Below are positions 34,596 through 45,487 of a DNA stretch of 64,000 nucleotides, one piece after another; position 1 is the first letter of the stretch, and each line of letters starts with the position of its first letter. The stretch is from positions 1,860,001-1,924,000 of the forward strand of contig NZ_CP035037.1 of assembly GCF_004028235.1 (NCBI RefSeq), written 5' to 3'. The position numbers and the translations under genes are program-made. The stretch comes from Leucobacter muris (lineage in GTDB: Bacteria; Actinomycetota; Actinomycetes; Actinomycetales; Microbacteriaceae). The notes under the pieces are model-generated. The model saw only the letters and a program-made list of their open reading frames with translations. It was not told where the DNA came from and searched no databases.

Positions 34596-34601
34596 AGGGT
34601 A
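34596..34601 (-). promoter_or_regulatory. -10 box for leaderless MFS gene
   Basis: TACCCT, six bases (GACTCC), then ATG 34589 on the minus strand. Confidence 0.5.
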
Positions 34602-34658
34602 CGGGCAACCAGCGCCATTCTGCGAGCCCCCGGACGCCCGATTCGGAGGGCCCCGGGG

Positions 34659-36200
34659 TCAGGCGGGACGCTCGATGAGCGACACGAACATCGCGTCGGT
34701 GCCATCGCGGTGGGGCCAGAGCTGCGCGCTGAGCCGGTCGCCCGCCAGATCGAGGGGAATGCGGGCGACACGCTGCAGCACCGCGCGGGCGTCGAGCTCG
34801 CGCAGATCGGGGTGACGCCGCAGCAGCCGGTCGACGGCGACCCGCGTCTCGGCGAGGTGCGGCGAGCAGGTCACGTACGCCAGCAACCCGCCCGGGGCGA
34901 GGTGCGCCACGGCCGCGTCGAGCAACTCGCCCTGCAGCGACGTGAGCTCGGGCAGGTCGGAGGGCCGCTTGCGCCACCGCGCCTCGGGCCGCCGGCGCAG
35001 CGCCCCGAGGCCCGAGCACGGAGCATCGACCAGGATGCGGTCGAAGCGGGCCTGCGCTCCGCCGTACGCCTCGTCGTCGCGCCCGTCGTGGCTCACCACC
35101 TCGACCTCATCGGCGTGGGCCTCGACCGAGCGGCGCACGAGCTCGGCCCGGTGCTCCGACACCTCGTTGGCTCGCAGTTCGGAGCCTGCGAGCGCCGCCT
35201 CGGCCGCGAGCACCGCGGTCTTGCCTCCGGGGCCGGCGCAGAGATCGAGCCAGCGCTCCCCCGCCCTCGGCTCGCGGGCCCGGCTGAGGGCGAGTGCGGC
35301 GAGCTGCGAGCCCTGATCCTGCACCCGTGCGACGCCGCGCGGAAGATCGAGCGCCGCGATTGCACGAGCGGGATCGCCGCCGGCGAGCTCCAGGCCCAGC
35401 GGCGACGGGCCGGTGGCGGTCAGCACGGCCTCTGCGCGCTCCACATCGCTGCTGAGAGCCTCGGCGGCCTCGGCATCGATGTCGGCACCCGGCAGCAGCG
35501 CGAGACTCACCCGCGGCGAGGCGTTGTCGGCGGCGAGCAGTTCGCCGAGCTCGGCCTCCCGGCCCTCGGCCCGCAACGCGTCGCGCAGTGCCCGCAGCAC
35601 CCAGCCGGGATGCGAGGCCTGCGCGGCGAGCCTCTCGTCGGCGCCGTCCGCCGAGGCCGCGATCCGATCGTCCCAGTCCTCGTTCGAGGCGCGTCCGATC
35701 GCCCGCAGCACGCCGTTCACGAAACCCGCGGCCGCCGGGTTGCCGACGCGGCGCTGCAGCTCGACGCTCTCGTTGACGGCCGCGTGATCCGCGGTGCGCA
35801 TCGCGAGCAGCTGGTGCGCACCGAGCCGCAGCACGTTGAGGGTGCGCGAGTCGATGCGCGACGCCTCGCGGTCGGCCGCCAGCTCGATGATGCGGTCGTA
35901 GCGGCCGCGCCAGCGCAGAGCGCCCGATACGAGTTCGGTGGCGAGGGCGGCATCGCGACCGTCGAGGCGCGCGTCGCGGATGCGGGCCGGCAGGGCGAGG
36001 TTGGCGTAGGCGTCGCGATCCTCGACGTCGCGCAGCACGTCGTAGGCGACGAGACGGGCGGGGCTGATGCGCGCGGAGGACGACCCTCGGGTGTCGACCG
36101 GACTGCGATCCCGCCGCTGCCGGTCGTTGCGCTGGGACTGCCCCCGCGCGCCTGACCGGGATCCGCGCGGCCCGCGCCCCTGCGATGCGTGGCGGCTCAC
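34659..36200 (-). CDS. rsmB: 16S rRNA m5C967 methyltransferase RsmB
   Basis: Methylates C967 of 16S rRNA with S-adenosylmethionine. The 513 residues contain a basic low-complexity N-terminus (about 1-45), a NusB-like domain (about 47-190) and the SAM-dependent domain. Motifs include LDLCAGPGGKT, VDAPCSGLGALRR (motif IV cysteine) and YVTCSPHLAET (motif VI catalytic cysteine). GTG 36200 overlaps the fmt stop as GTGA, which sets the start; the open frame further upstream is antisense-like read-through. Confidence 0.94.
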   Translation of the reverse strand: MSRHASQGRGPRGSRSGARGQSQRNDRQRRDRSPVDTRGSSSARISPARLVAYDVLRDVEDRDAYANLALPARIRDARLDGRDAALATELVSGALRWRGRYDRIIELAADREASRIDSRTLNVLRLGAHQLLAMRTADHAAVNESVELQRRVGNPAAAGFVNGVLRAIGRASNEDWDDRIAASADGADERLAAQASHPGWVLRALRDALRAEGREAELGELLAADNASPRVSLALLPGADIDAEAAEALSSDVERAEAVLTATGPSPLGLELAGGDPARAIAALDLPRGVARVQDQGSQLAALALSRAREPRAGERWLDLCAGPGGKTAVLAAEAALAGSELRANEVSEHRAELVRRSVEAHADEVEVVSHDGRDDEAYGGAQARFDRILVDAPCSGLGALRRRPEARWRKRPSDLPELTSLQGELLDAAVAHLAPGGLLAYVTCSPHLAETRVAVDRLLRRHPDLRELDARAVLQRVARIPLDLAGDRLSAQLWPHRDGTDAMFVSLIERPA

Positions 36201-37123
36201 GACAGCTCCGCCTTCCCGCCGCGACCGCGCAGCCAGGCCGCGCCGTCCATCGCCGGTTTGCCCGCCGGCTGCACGCGATCGAGCACGAGCGCGCCGTCGG
36301 AGAGCCGCAGGGTCGCGCGGCCGTCGATGAGGTCGACGGCGCCGACGGCGCCGGGCTCTCCCGCCGCGTGGCGATCCGCGGCCCACTCGACGGCGTGCAG
36401 TTTCAGCGGCTGGCCCTCGTGCGTCACGAACGCGCCCGGCTCGGGTGTGACGCCCGCCCAGTGCGCGAGCACGCGGCCCGTCGGGGCCGCGAGGTCGAGG
36501 CGGCCGTCGTCGCGGGAGAGCTTGTGGGCATAGCTCGCCTCTCCCGCCTGGGGCTCCCCCGCGGACGGATTCGCGGCGAGCGCGTCGACCGCGGCGAGCA
36601 GCGCGCGAGTGCCGAAGCCGGCGAGTTCCGTCAGCGCCGCACCCGCCGAGGTGCCCGGCGCGAACTGGCGCGAATCCCGGCTGAGCACCTCGCCCGCGTC
36701 GAGCGCCTCCACCAGGCGGAACACCGTGACGCCGAGCCGCTGCTCCCCCGCCTGCAGCGCGCGCTGCACGGGAGCGGCGCCGCGCCAGCGCGGCAGCTCC
36801 GAGAAGTGCAGGTTGATCCAGCCGTGCGCCGGGAGGCTGAGCAACGGCTCCCGCACCAGCCCGCCGTAGGCGACGATCACCCCCAGCTCGGCGTCGAGCC
36901 CGCGCACCCACTCGGTCGCCGCGTCGTCGAGCCGGTTGGCCTTCAGCAGCGGAAGGCCGAGCTGCTGCGCCGCCGCCGCGACGGGCGAGGCCGTGAGCAC
37001 GCGCTTGCGGCCGAGCGGCGCATCCTCGCGCGTGACGACGCCGACCACCTCGTGGCCCGCGTCGACGATGGCGCGCAGGCTGGGCACGGCGAACTCGGGG
37101 GTTCCGGCAAAGACGATCCGCAT
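36197..37123 (-). CDS. fmt: Methionyl-tRNA formyltransferase
   Basis: Formylates initiator Met-tRNA with 10-formyl-tetrahydrofolate. The 308 residues begin MRIVFAGTPEFAVPSL; the folate and catalytic segment is WINLHFSELPRWRGAAPVQRAL, where most relatives have H-x-S-L-L-P. A C-terminal OB-fold domain for tRNA binding is present. It is coupled to rsmB by a GTGA overlap. The 161-base gap to priA upstream shows no gene. Confidence 0.96.
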   Translation of the reverse strand: MRIVFAGTPEFAVPSLRAIVDAGHEVVGVVTREDAPLGRKRVLTASPVAAAAQQLGLPLLKANRLDDAATEWVRGLDAELGVIVAYGGLVREPLLSLPAHGWINLHFSELPRWRGAAPVQRALQAGEQRLGVTVFRLVEALDAGEVLSRDSRQFAPGTSAGAALTELAGFGTRALLAAVDALAANPSAGEPQAGEASYAHKLSRDDGRLDLAAPTGRVLAHWAGVTPEPGAFVTHEGQPLKLHAVEWAADRHAAGEPGAVGAVDLIDGRATLRLSDGALVLDRVQPAGKPAMDGAAWLRGRGGKAELS

Positions 37124-37284
37124 CCCGCTATTCTCTCACCCGCCGCGCAGCCCGCGACGCCCTCCCCGCCGTCAGTACGCCCGAGCCGCGGCACCACCCC
37201 GGTCGAACCCGCCCAGGCGCGCCACCCGGCGCGCGACGCCGGCGCGACCACCCTCGCGCAGCCGTGCCATGCTCGCAGCCTGTG

Positions 37285-39516
37285 CTATCCGTCGAAGACG
37301 CCGCGGTCGTCGAAGCGCAGCCGCAGCGCCTCGGGCCGCGCACGCCCCGGCGCGCGGCCTCGGGTGCGCGAGGAGGAGCCCGCGGCGTCGGCCACGAGGG
37401 CCCCGCGCAGTCGACTCGCGACCTCGGCGCCCTGCCCGTAGTCGAAACGCACGATCGCGCGCACCAGCCCGGGCGGGGTCTTCGCCGCGCCGCCCGGCGG
37501 AATCGGCGTGGGACCCAGGTGGTCGACGCCGGGCAGCCCGGCGAGCTGCTGCAGCGCCCGCTCGACCTCTTCGGGGCCGCCGCTGACGCTGGCCACCCGC
37601 ACCGCAGGCGGATAGCGCAGAGCGTGGCGGTCGCGAAGCTCCCCCCGCAGCCACTCCTCGGTGCGGCCCGTGACGAAGGCCCGCACGACGGGGCCGCCCC
37701 CCGAGGCCATGAGGCAGATACCGTCGGGCGCGGTGAGTGCGGCTGCGTTCTCCCACCAGCGCAGGCAGTCCTCACCGGCGCGCAGCGTCTCGAGGCTCAG
37801 CAGCCGCTCGGCGTCGAGCAGCACGACCGCCCGGTACCCGCCTGCCGCGAGCGGTTCGGCGCCGCGCGTCGCCACGACGAGCGCGGGCCGCGCGTCGACG
37901 CTCTCCCGCGCGTGCTCGCCGTCGCTCAGGATCACGCGTGCGCCCTCGAACTGCCGCTCGAACTGCTCGACCGTGCGCGCCGACCCCATGCCGCACTCTT
38001 CGAGGCGTCGGCCGTCGCAGGTGGGGCACCGCCAGCCCTCGGCGTGCTCGCCGCACCAGCGGCACGACGCCCGCCCCACGACCCGGAAGCCGACCGGACC
38101 GCCGCACGCGTTGCAGCGCGCGAGATCGCCGCACTCGCCGCACACGGCGACCGGGGCGTAGCCGGGCGTGGCGACCTGCACGAGCACCGGGCCGCTGCGC
38201 AGCCCCTCGCGGATGGTGCGCGCGGCGAACTCGGGCACCCGTCCCGCGAAGGCGTCGGGGGTCATCGAGGCGTCGGCGTGCACGATGCGGGCGCGGCGCG
38301 GCGGGTTCTGCTGGGCGCGCACGTACCCGATATCGACCAGCCGCTGCACTTCGGAGCTGCGGGCGTGGGCGGCGAAGAAGAGCCCGGCGCCCGACTGCCC
38401 GGCGCGCACCAGGGCGGCGTCGCGGGCGTGCACGTACGGTGTGAGGGGCTCGGCGAGCACGGGATCGCCGTCGTCCCACATGATGATCGCGCCGAGCCGG
38501 TGCGCGGGCGCGTAGACGGCGGAGCGATTGCCGAGCACGATGCGGGGCTCGGGGTCGAGCGCTCGCAGGAATGCGGCGTATCGTTCGGCGTTCGACTGCC
38601 GCGAGTCGACGCGCACCACGTCGGGGTGTCCGAGGGCGTCGAGCGCATCGCGCAGCTGGTCGAGGTCTCGGTAGTCGGGAGCGACGAGGATCGCGCTGCG
38701 CCCGAGCGCGTGCACCGCGATCGCGAGCCTCGCGAGCTGGGCGGCCCAGCCGCCCACCCACTCCCCGGTGTGCAGGCGTTCGGGGCCGTGCGAGGAGGTG
38801 AGCGCGAGACGCGCACCCGCGACGAGCGTCTCGGCGATCCGGCGCTCGGGGGACGCTTGGGGCTGGCCACCCATCGCGGGCACGGCCTCGGTGCCGGCGG
38901 CCCCCGCGGGGTCGTCCGCCATGGAGGCGGCGTCGGGGATCGCAGCGACGGCTGTCTCGGGGCTCGGAGCGGCGTCGGCGTCGCTGGCGACGGGGGGCGC
39001 CGGGGGCTCATCCGGAGCGGTGTTCTCGATGTCGGACCCGGCGTCCCGTCCGTGCTCGACCGACGCCGCAGCCGCGGCGGCGAGGTGCTTCTTCTCGACG
39101 CGCACCTGGCGGGTGGGGATCGCGAGCCGCAGGATGTCGCCCGCCGACCCGCCCGCCCGGTCGGCGACGGCGCGCGCGAGGCGCCACACCTCGGGGGTCA
39201 GCTGGGGCACCGGGGTGACGATGTCGGCGATCGCCGAGAGCTCTCCCCCGAAGTCGCTGCGCTCGGCGAACTCGATCAGGTAGCCGAAGCTGCGGCGGTC
39301 CTTCGATCTGAACGGCACGCGCACCCGCTGCCCGACGCGCAGCTGCTCGGCGAGTTCGGGGGGCACGGCGTAGTCGAAGAGGTGATCGAGCTGCGGCAGG
39401 GCCGAGTCGAGCAGCACCCGCGCGACCGGGCGACCGTTCGCCGCCTCGGCGCGCTGGAACGCGGCGCCGCGCACCTCCGGCGCCGCGGCCGCTTCGCCTC
39501 CGCCGACCGTGGCCAC
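37285..39516 (-). CDS. priA: PriA-like primosomal protein N' with degenerate helicase motifs
   Basis: PriA restarts collapsed replication forks. The 743 residues keep the N-terminal DNA-binding domain (about 35-115) and the zinc-binding region, with eight cysteines in paired CxxC units between 459 and 500 (CGECGDLARCNACGG, CRWC, CPTC). The Walker A loop is not recognisable near residues 240-248 (SSHGPERLH), and the DExH box appears as MWDDGDP (346-352). Actinobacterial PriA proteins are known to lack helicase motifs, so this is probably a structural primosome protein. A disordered insert lies at about 145-225. GTG 39516 starts six bases after metK. Confidence 0.92.
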   Translation of the reverse strand: MATVGGGEAAAAPEVRGAAFQRAEAANGRPVARVLLDSALPQLDHLFDYAVPPELAEQLRVGQRVRVPFRSKDRRSFGYLIEFAERSDFGGELSAIADIVTPVPQLTPEVWRLARAVADRAGGSAGDILRLAIPTRQVRVEKKHLAAAAAASVEHGRDAGSDIENTAPDEPPAPPVASDADAAPSPETAVAAIPDAASMADDPAGAAGTEAVPAMGGQPQASPERRIAETLVAGARLALTSSHGPERLHTGEWVGGWAAQLARLAIAVHALGRSAILVAPDYRDLDQLRDALDALGHPDVVRVDSRQSNAERYAAFLRALDPEPRIVLGNRSAVYAPAHRLGAIIMWDDGDPVLAEPLTPYVHARDAALVRAGQSGAGLFFAAHARSSEVQRLVDIGYVRAQQNPPRRARIVHADASMTPDAFAGRVPEFAARTIREGLRSGPVLVQVATPGYAPVAVCGECGDLARCNACGGPVGFRVVGRASCRWCGEHAEGWRCPTCDGRRLEECGMGSARTVEQFERQFEGARVILSDGEHARESVDARPALVVATRGAEPLAAGGYRAVVLLDAERLLSLETLRAGEDCLRWWENAAALTAPDGICLMASGGGPVVRAFVTGRTEEWLRGELRDRHALRYPPAVRVASVSGGPEEVERALQQLAGLPGVDHLGPTPIPPGGAAKTPPGLVRAIVRFDYGQGAEVASRLRGALVADAAGSSSRTRGRAPGRARPEALRLRFDDRGVFDG

Positions 39517-39522
39517 GGCGCC

Positions 39523-40722
39523 CTACAGCCCGGCGGCGGCCCGCAGTTCGGCGACCCGCGGCGTGGCCTCCCACGTGAACTCGGGCAGCTCGCGCCCGAA
39601 GTGACCGTAGGTGCTGGTTCTCGCGTAGACGGGCCGCAGCAGTTCGAGGTCGCGGATGATCGCGAGCGGACGCAGGTCGAACACCTCGCGCACGGCCGCT
39701 TCGATGCGCTCGCGCGGCACGGTCTCGGTGCCGAACGTCTCGACGTACAGGCCGACCGGGTGGGCACGGCCGATCGCGTAGGCCACCTGCAGCTCGGCGC
39801 GCTTCGCGAGACCGGCGCGCACCACGTGCTTGGCGACCCAGCGCATCGCGTAGGCGGCGGAACGGTCGACCTTCGACGGGTCTTTTCCGCTGAACGCACC
39901 GCCGCCGTGGCGGCTCGCCCCGCCGTAGGTGTCGATGATGATCTTGCGGCCCGTGAGACCCGCGTCGCCCATGGGCCCGCCGATCACGAAGGGGCCTGCC
40001 GGGTTGATGAACAGCTCGGCGCCGCCGCTCGCGAGGTCGACGCGCTCGAGCACCGGACGGATCACCTCGCGCTCGACGGCGTCGCGCAGGGCCGGCTGCG
40101 AGATGCCCGCGTGATGCTGTGTGGAGACGACCACGGCCTCGATGCTGGCGGCGCGGTCGCCGTCGTACCCGATGGTGACCTGGGTCTTGCCGTCGGGGCG
40201 CAGCTCGGGCAGCACCCCGCTCTTGCGCACCTCGGTGAGGCGCTCGGCCAGGCGGTGGGCTATCCAGCTCGGCAGGGGGTGCAGCTCGGGCGTCTCGTCG
40301 GTGGCGAAGCCGAACATGATGCCCTGGTCTCCGGCGCCCTGCCGGCTCAGGTCGTCGCTCTCGACGGCGACCTCGCCGCTGCGCACCTCGAGCGACGAGT
40401 CGACGCCGCCCGCGATGTCGGGCGACTGCTGGCCGATCGACACCGAGACGCCGCAGGACGCGGCGTCGAAGCCCATCTCGGAGCTCGTGTAGCCGATATC
40501 GCGCACGGCGTCTCGCACGATCTGCGGGATCTCGACGTATCCGCTGGTCGATACCTCGCCGGCGACGTGCACGAGGCCCGTGGTGACGAGCGTCTCGACG
40601 GCCACGCGCGCGCCCGGATCCTGTTCGAGCATCGCGTCGAGGATCGAATCGGAGATGCGGTCGCAGATCTTGTCGGGGTGACCCTCGGTGACGGACTCGG
40701 AGGTGAACTGGCGCAGGCTCAC
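39523..40722 (-). CDS. metK: S-adenosylmethionine synthetase
   Basis: Makes S-adenosylmethionine from methionine and ATP. The 399 residues show [16 protein letters not shown] at the N-terminus, [12 protein letters not shown], and [22 protein letters not shown] 40722 is chosen over the longer frame because GGAGG lies seven bases upstream and it fits the family N-terminus. The product feeds the RsmB methyltransferase reaction among others. It lies between rpoZ and priA. Confidence 0.97.
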   Translation of the reverse strand: MSLRQFTSESVTEGHPDKICDRISDSILDAMLEQDPGARVAVETLVTTGLVHVAGEVSTSGYVEIPQIVRDAVRDIGYTSSEMGFDAASCGVSVSIGQQSPDIAGGVDSSLEVRSGEVAVESDDLSRQGAGDQGIMFGFATDETPELHPLPSWIAHRLAERLTEVRKSGVLPELRPDGKTQVTIGYDGDRAASIEAVVVSTQHHAGISQPALRDAVEREVIRPVLERVDLASGGAELFINPAGPFVIGGPMGDAGLTGRKIIIDTYGGASRHGGGAFSGKDPSKVDRSAAYAMRWVAKHVVRAGLAKRAELQVAYAIGRAHPVGLYVETFGTETVPRERIEAAVREVFDLRPLAIIRDLELLRPVYARTSTYGHFGRELPEFTWEATPRVAELRAAAGL

Positions 40723-40772
40723 GATGGGCCTCCTTCTCGTGGGTGACTGAGGGCGGGGATCGCCGAACACGC

Positions 40773-40823
40773 CAGTGGCGTCGGATGCTCAGGCGGCTGC
40801 GCTGAGGCTATCCGACGCCACTG
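40773..40823 (-). terminator. Large hairpin between rpoZ and metK, probable rpoZ terminator
   Basis: Perfect 14-base arms (40773-40786 and 40810-40823) with a further CTCAG/CTGAG pairing in the loop. It lies 38 bases after the rpoZ stop and 50 bases before metK. No T-run follows, and I see no SAM riboswitch core, so a terminator or processing site is the best guess. Confidence 0.6.
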
Positions 40824-40861
40824 ACATTGACACGGGCATGTCGCCCGGTTACGACGTGCGC

Positions 40862-41203
40862 TTACTCGGCTGCGGGGTCGATGGTCTCGAGCGCCTGCTC
40901 CACCGAGAGGGCGGCGTCGGCCGAGGCCTCGTCGAGCGTCTCAGCAGCGCTCTCCGCGCGCCGGTTCATGACGATCTTGCCCTCGACGATCTCGTGCAGC
41001 GCGATCGACAGCGGCTTGTCGCCGACCGACGAGTCGACGAGCGGGCCCACGTTGTCGAACAGGTTGCCGTCGTGCAGATCCGTGTAGTAGTCGTTGATCT
41101 GGCGGGCGCGCTGCGAGGCGAAGATCACCAGAGCATACTTCGAATCCACCTTCTCGAGCAGATCGTCGATGGGCGGATCGATGATGCCGTTGGGGTTGGC
41201 CAT
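40862..41203 (-). CDS. rpoZ: DNA-directed RNA polymerase omega subunit
   Basis: Helps assemble and stabilise RNA polymerase by holding the beta' subunit. The 113 residues include [26 protein letters not shown], the family hallmark, and [10 protein letters not shown]; an acidic Ala/Glu tail follows. ATG 41203 has GAGGAG seven to eight bases upstream, and TAAGAT at 41231-41236 is a likely -10 box. coaBC, which often lies between rpoZ and metK in actinobacteria, is absent here. Confidence 0.95.
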   Translation of the reverse strand: MANPNGIIDPPIDDLLEKVDSKYALVIFASQRARQINDYYTDLHDGNLFDNVGPLVDSSVGDKPLSIALHEIVEGKIVMNRRAESAAETLDEASADAALSVEQALETIDPAAE

Positions 41204-41230
41204 GTACACACTCCTCTAGTTGACCTCACT

Positions 41231-41236
41231 ATCTTA
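41231..41236 (-). promoter_or_regulatory. -10 box of rpoZ
   Basis: TAAGAT on the minus strand, 27 bases before ATG 41203, which is preceded by a good ribosome-binding site; this transcript is leadered. No convincing -35 is visible. Confidence 0.5.
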
Positions 41237-41299
41237 GCCGAGGATCGTGGTTTCCGCTGGGAGCAGCGGCCGCTCCGAGCGGCTCGGGCCTCGACGGGC

Positions 41300-41947
41300 T
41301 CAGCCGAGCAGCGAGCGCACGAGCACGTGGCCGCGCGTCATGGTGAGCCGCGTCCAGGTGACGGATCGGGAGACCAGCACGCGATCCTCGTCGCGCAGGA
41401 AGCCCATGACCTCGGCCGCGAAGGCCGCCGCCGCGGGCAGGCCCGGAGATATCTCGGAGCCCCACACGGAAGCGCGCACGCGCTCCACCACGGCTTCGCC
41501 CGGATCCTGCGGCAGCGCCGCGCTCACCCGCGCGATCCCCTGCTCGGCGACCGACGCGAGCGACGCGGCGTCGACCGCTCCCGCAGCCGTCCACCCCGAC
41601 ACCGGGGGCAGCACCCCCGCCCACGCCGCCATCGCAGTGACGTCGGGCACGTCGAGAGCCAGTCCCACGATCCCGAGCCGTGCGATGCGGTCGAGCAGCG
41701 CACGGGCCTGCACCGTCGCGTCGACCGCCTCCGCAGGAGCCTCGGCCAGGGCGAATGCCCGCATCACGAGCACCACCGGCACGGGATCGGTGATCCCGCG
41801 CGGCGCCTGCGTGCAGCCGTACACCGCGAGCGCGGGTCCCCGCGTCATGAGGCGAACCTCGGCCTCTCCCGCGCGCAGCAGGCGCTCCAGGAAGATGCGG
41901 AGGTCGTCTCGGGTCGCGTGATCGGCGAGGGGAAGCGTGGCAGCCAT
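41300..41947 (-). CDS. Conserved-looking protein of unknown function
   Basis: A 215-residue soluble protein with no domain I recognise. It has no signal peptide or membrane segment. Features are an N-terminal LPLADHATRDDLRIFLERLLRAGEAEVRLMTRGPALAVYGC, which looks like an alpha/beta domain, and a C-terminal WTRLTMTRGHVLVRSLLG. Codon use and GC content look like the neighbours. It has its own leaderless-type promoter and is divergent from the tesB-type gene. Actinobacteria commonly carry an uncharacterised protein of this kind in this region. Confidence 0.7.
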   Translation of the reverse strand: MAATLPLADHATRDDLRIFLERLLRAGEAEVRLMTRGPALAVYGCTQAPRGITDPVPVVLVMRAFALAEAPAEAVDATVQARALLDRIARLGIVGLALDVPDVTAMAAWAGVLPPVSGWTAAGAVDAASLASVAEQGIARVSAALPQDPGEAVVERVRASVWGSEISPGLPAAAAFAAEVMGFLRDEDRVLVSRSVTWTRLTMTRGHVLVRSLLG

Positions 41948-41954
41948 CCACCCC

Positions 41955-41960
41955 AGCCTA
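41955..41960 (-). promoter_or_regulatory. -10 box for leaderless 215-residue protein gene
   Basis: TAGGCT, then GGGGTGG, then ATG 41947 on the minus strand. Confidence 0.6.
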
Positions 41961-42054
41961 GAGGGTGCGATCGCGGGGCGGCGCTCGCGCGGCGCGGGTC
42001 CCGCTGCCGCTAGGCTGGTTCCGACCAGCGACGGAGCCGCCGACAGGAGGAACC

Positions 42055-42924
42055 ATGACCGCCTTCCCAGATCTGCTCGCCATGCTCTCGGTGCTCGACT
42101 CGGGCGCGCGCACCCGCGAGGACATCCTCACCGGGCCGGCCTTCCCCACGCCGCACGGGCGCTCCTTCGGCGGGCAGGTGCTCGGCCAGGCCATCGCCGC
42201 GGCGGGCACGACCGTGGCCGACGACCGTCTGCTCCACTCCATGCACGGCTACTTCCTGCGCCCGGGCGAGAGCGAGGAGCGCATGACCTTCGAGGTGGCG
42301 CGCCTGCACGACGGCCGTTCGTTCTCCACCCGCCGCGTGCAGGCCTACCAGGACGGCGAGGTGCTCATGTCGATGATCTCGTCCTTCCAAGAGGACGATC
42401 CCGGCCTCGAGCACCAGGAGCCGGTGAGCCTCGACGGTCTGCCCGAGCCCGAATCGCTGCCGAGCGTGTGGGAGAAGTACGGTCACCTGAGCGGCAGCGG
42501 CCGCGCCTCGTGGATCCTGGGCCGGCCGTTCGACTTCCGCTATCTCGAGTCCGACGTCGTGCTCGACGTCGCCGAGCGCGTCAGCCGCCAGCGCGTCTGG
42601 ATGCGCAGCCGGGACACCTTCGAGGCGACCCACCTGCTGCAGTGCGCGGCTCTCGCCTTTGCGAGCGACTATCTGCTGCTCGAGCCCATCGCTCGCAGGC
42701 ACGGGATCCCGTGGGCCACCCCCGGCATGCGCGCCGCGAGCCTCGACCACGCGATGTGGTTCCACCGGCCGTTCCGCGTCGACGACTGGCTGCTCTACGA
42801 ACTCGACTCCCCCACCTCGCAGGGCGGTCGCGGGCTCGCCCACGGGCGGTTCTACGACCGCGAAGGGCGGCTCGTCGCGAGCGTGTCGCAGGAGAGCATG
42901 ATCCGCCTGCCCGACGCGGGCTGA
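42055..42924 (+). CDS. tesB: Acyl-CoA thioesterase II (TesB-like)
   Basis: Hydrolyses acyl-CoA thioesters to free acids and CoA. The 289-residue double-hotdog protein has FGGQVLGQAIAAAG, LHSMHGYFLRPG, GRSFSTRRVQAYQDG and, in the second half, LDHAMWFHRPFRVDDWLLYELDSP with ARG-type residues for catalysis (Asp, Thr/Ser, Gln distribution of TesB). ATG 42055 follows AGGAGG by four bases. TAGGCT at 42011-42016 is a likely -10 box, here with a leader of about 35 bases. Confidence 0.93.
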   Translation: MTAFPDLLAMLSVLDSGARTREDILTGPAFPTPHGRSFGGQVLGQAIAAAGTTVADDRLLHSMHGYFLRPGESEERMTFEVARLHDGRSFSTRRVQAYQDGEVLMSMISSFQEDDPGLEHQEPVSLDGLPEPESLPSVWEKYGHLSGSGRASWILGRPFDFRYLESDVVLDVAERVSRQRVWMRSRDTFEATHLLQCAALAFASDYLLLEPIARRHGIPWATPGMRAASLDHAMWFHRPFRVDDWLLYELDSPTSQGGRGLAHGRFYDREGRLVASVSQESMIRLPDAG

Positions 42925-43075
42925 GGGGGCGTCCGAGGCCGCGCCCGCATCCCGCGGGTGCCGGATCCGCTGCGGGCCGGGAGGGAACCGCCACGGGCGC
43001 GGGATCCACTGCGCCGCCCCGGGGCGGATCGGACCCGCCGCGGACCTGGCGGAACCACCCGGCGGGCCGCTCCGA

Positions 43076-43543
43076 TCAGCCTCGGCGCAGCTGCAGCGGG
43101 TCGTCGGTCCACGGCTCGACCGCCGCGCGCCCCTCCTCAGACAGCCGCATGGGCCGCATCGTGGCGCCGTCGACGATCACGACCGTGGTGATGGCCCGGG
43201 CCACGACCCTGCGCTCCTCGGCCGAGCCGTCGAACACCTCGTAGTGGAGTTCGAGGCTCGATCCGCCGAGCTTGCCGACCCACAGCTCGATGCCGAGCGG
43301 GCGCGGCGCGTACTCGAGCACGCCGAGGAACTCGATCTGCTGGTTCGCGACCAGCATCTTCGGACCGTCGGGACGGTCCCCGCGGAAGTAGCCCTCCATG
43401 CCGGTCTGCTCACGAGCCGAGCCGGTGAAGAAGACGCGCACGCGCGCCTCCTCCAGGTATCGCGCGTAGGCGACGTTGTTGACGTGGCCGTAGGCGTCCT
43501 GGTCGCCCCAGCGCAGTTCGAGATCGACGTGCACGCGTGCCAC
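43076..43543 (-). CDS. 4-hydroxybenzoyl-CoA-type acyl-CoA thioesterase
   Basis: A 155-residue single-hotdog thioesterase. The signature LRWGDQDAYGHVNNVAYARYLEEAR near residue 9 is the 4HBT active-site helix, with the catalytic Asp. The physiological acyl-CoA is unknown; this gene and the TesB-like one are convergent, with 151 bases between them in which I see no gene or clear terminator. GTG 43543 has AGGAG six bases upstream and matches the domain start. Confidence 0.9.
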   Translation of the reverse strand: MARVHVDLELRWGDQDAYGHVNNVAYARYLEEARVRVFFTGSAREQTGMEGYFRGDRPDGPKMLVANQQIEFLGVLEYAPRPLGIELWVGKLGGSSLELHYEVFDGSAEERRVVARAITTVVIVDGATMRPMRLSEEGRAAVEPWTDDPLQLRRG

Positions 43544-43564
43544 GCGGTTCTCCTCTCCATACGT

Positions 43565-43620
43565 CGAGAGGCGGGTTTCGCACCCGATCCGGGGATCGGG
43601 CGCGAGAAACCCGCCTCTCG
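43565..43620 (-). terminator. Terminator after ettA
   Basis: A long, almost perfect hairpin: 43565-43578 pairs with 43607-43620, and an inner CCCGATCC/GGATCGGG stem extends it. It starts nine bases past the ettA stop and lies 21 bases before the thioesterase start. Confidence 0.8.
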
Positions 43621-43629
43621 AGCCGAATG

Positions 43630-45312
<1,683 letters not shown>

Positions 45313-45487
45313 ATGCTTTCTCGGGCGCGACGGCGCCCCGAACTCCTTGCGTCCTGAGGATGAAACGGATCGCCACTACTCTACCCGCAGCCCCTGACAT
45401 GCGGGCGGCTCGCCGAGCTCGTGCTCGGGCGTTCGTCGGCGCAGCCGCTCGGAGAGGGCCCGAGGGCTTACCCGCGATCCGGGCGAC

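Noticed and set aside
34659..36911. Extended frame of rsmB into fmt (750 codons)
   Set aside because: The portion upstream of 36200 is the shadow of fmt; the GTGA overlap gives a natural start.
40723..40861. Possible SAM riboswitch before metK
   Set aside because: The structured element is a simple long hairpin placed as a terminator of rpoZ; I could not assign the conserved core of any SAM riboswitch class.
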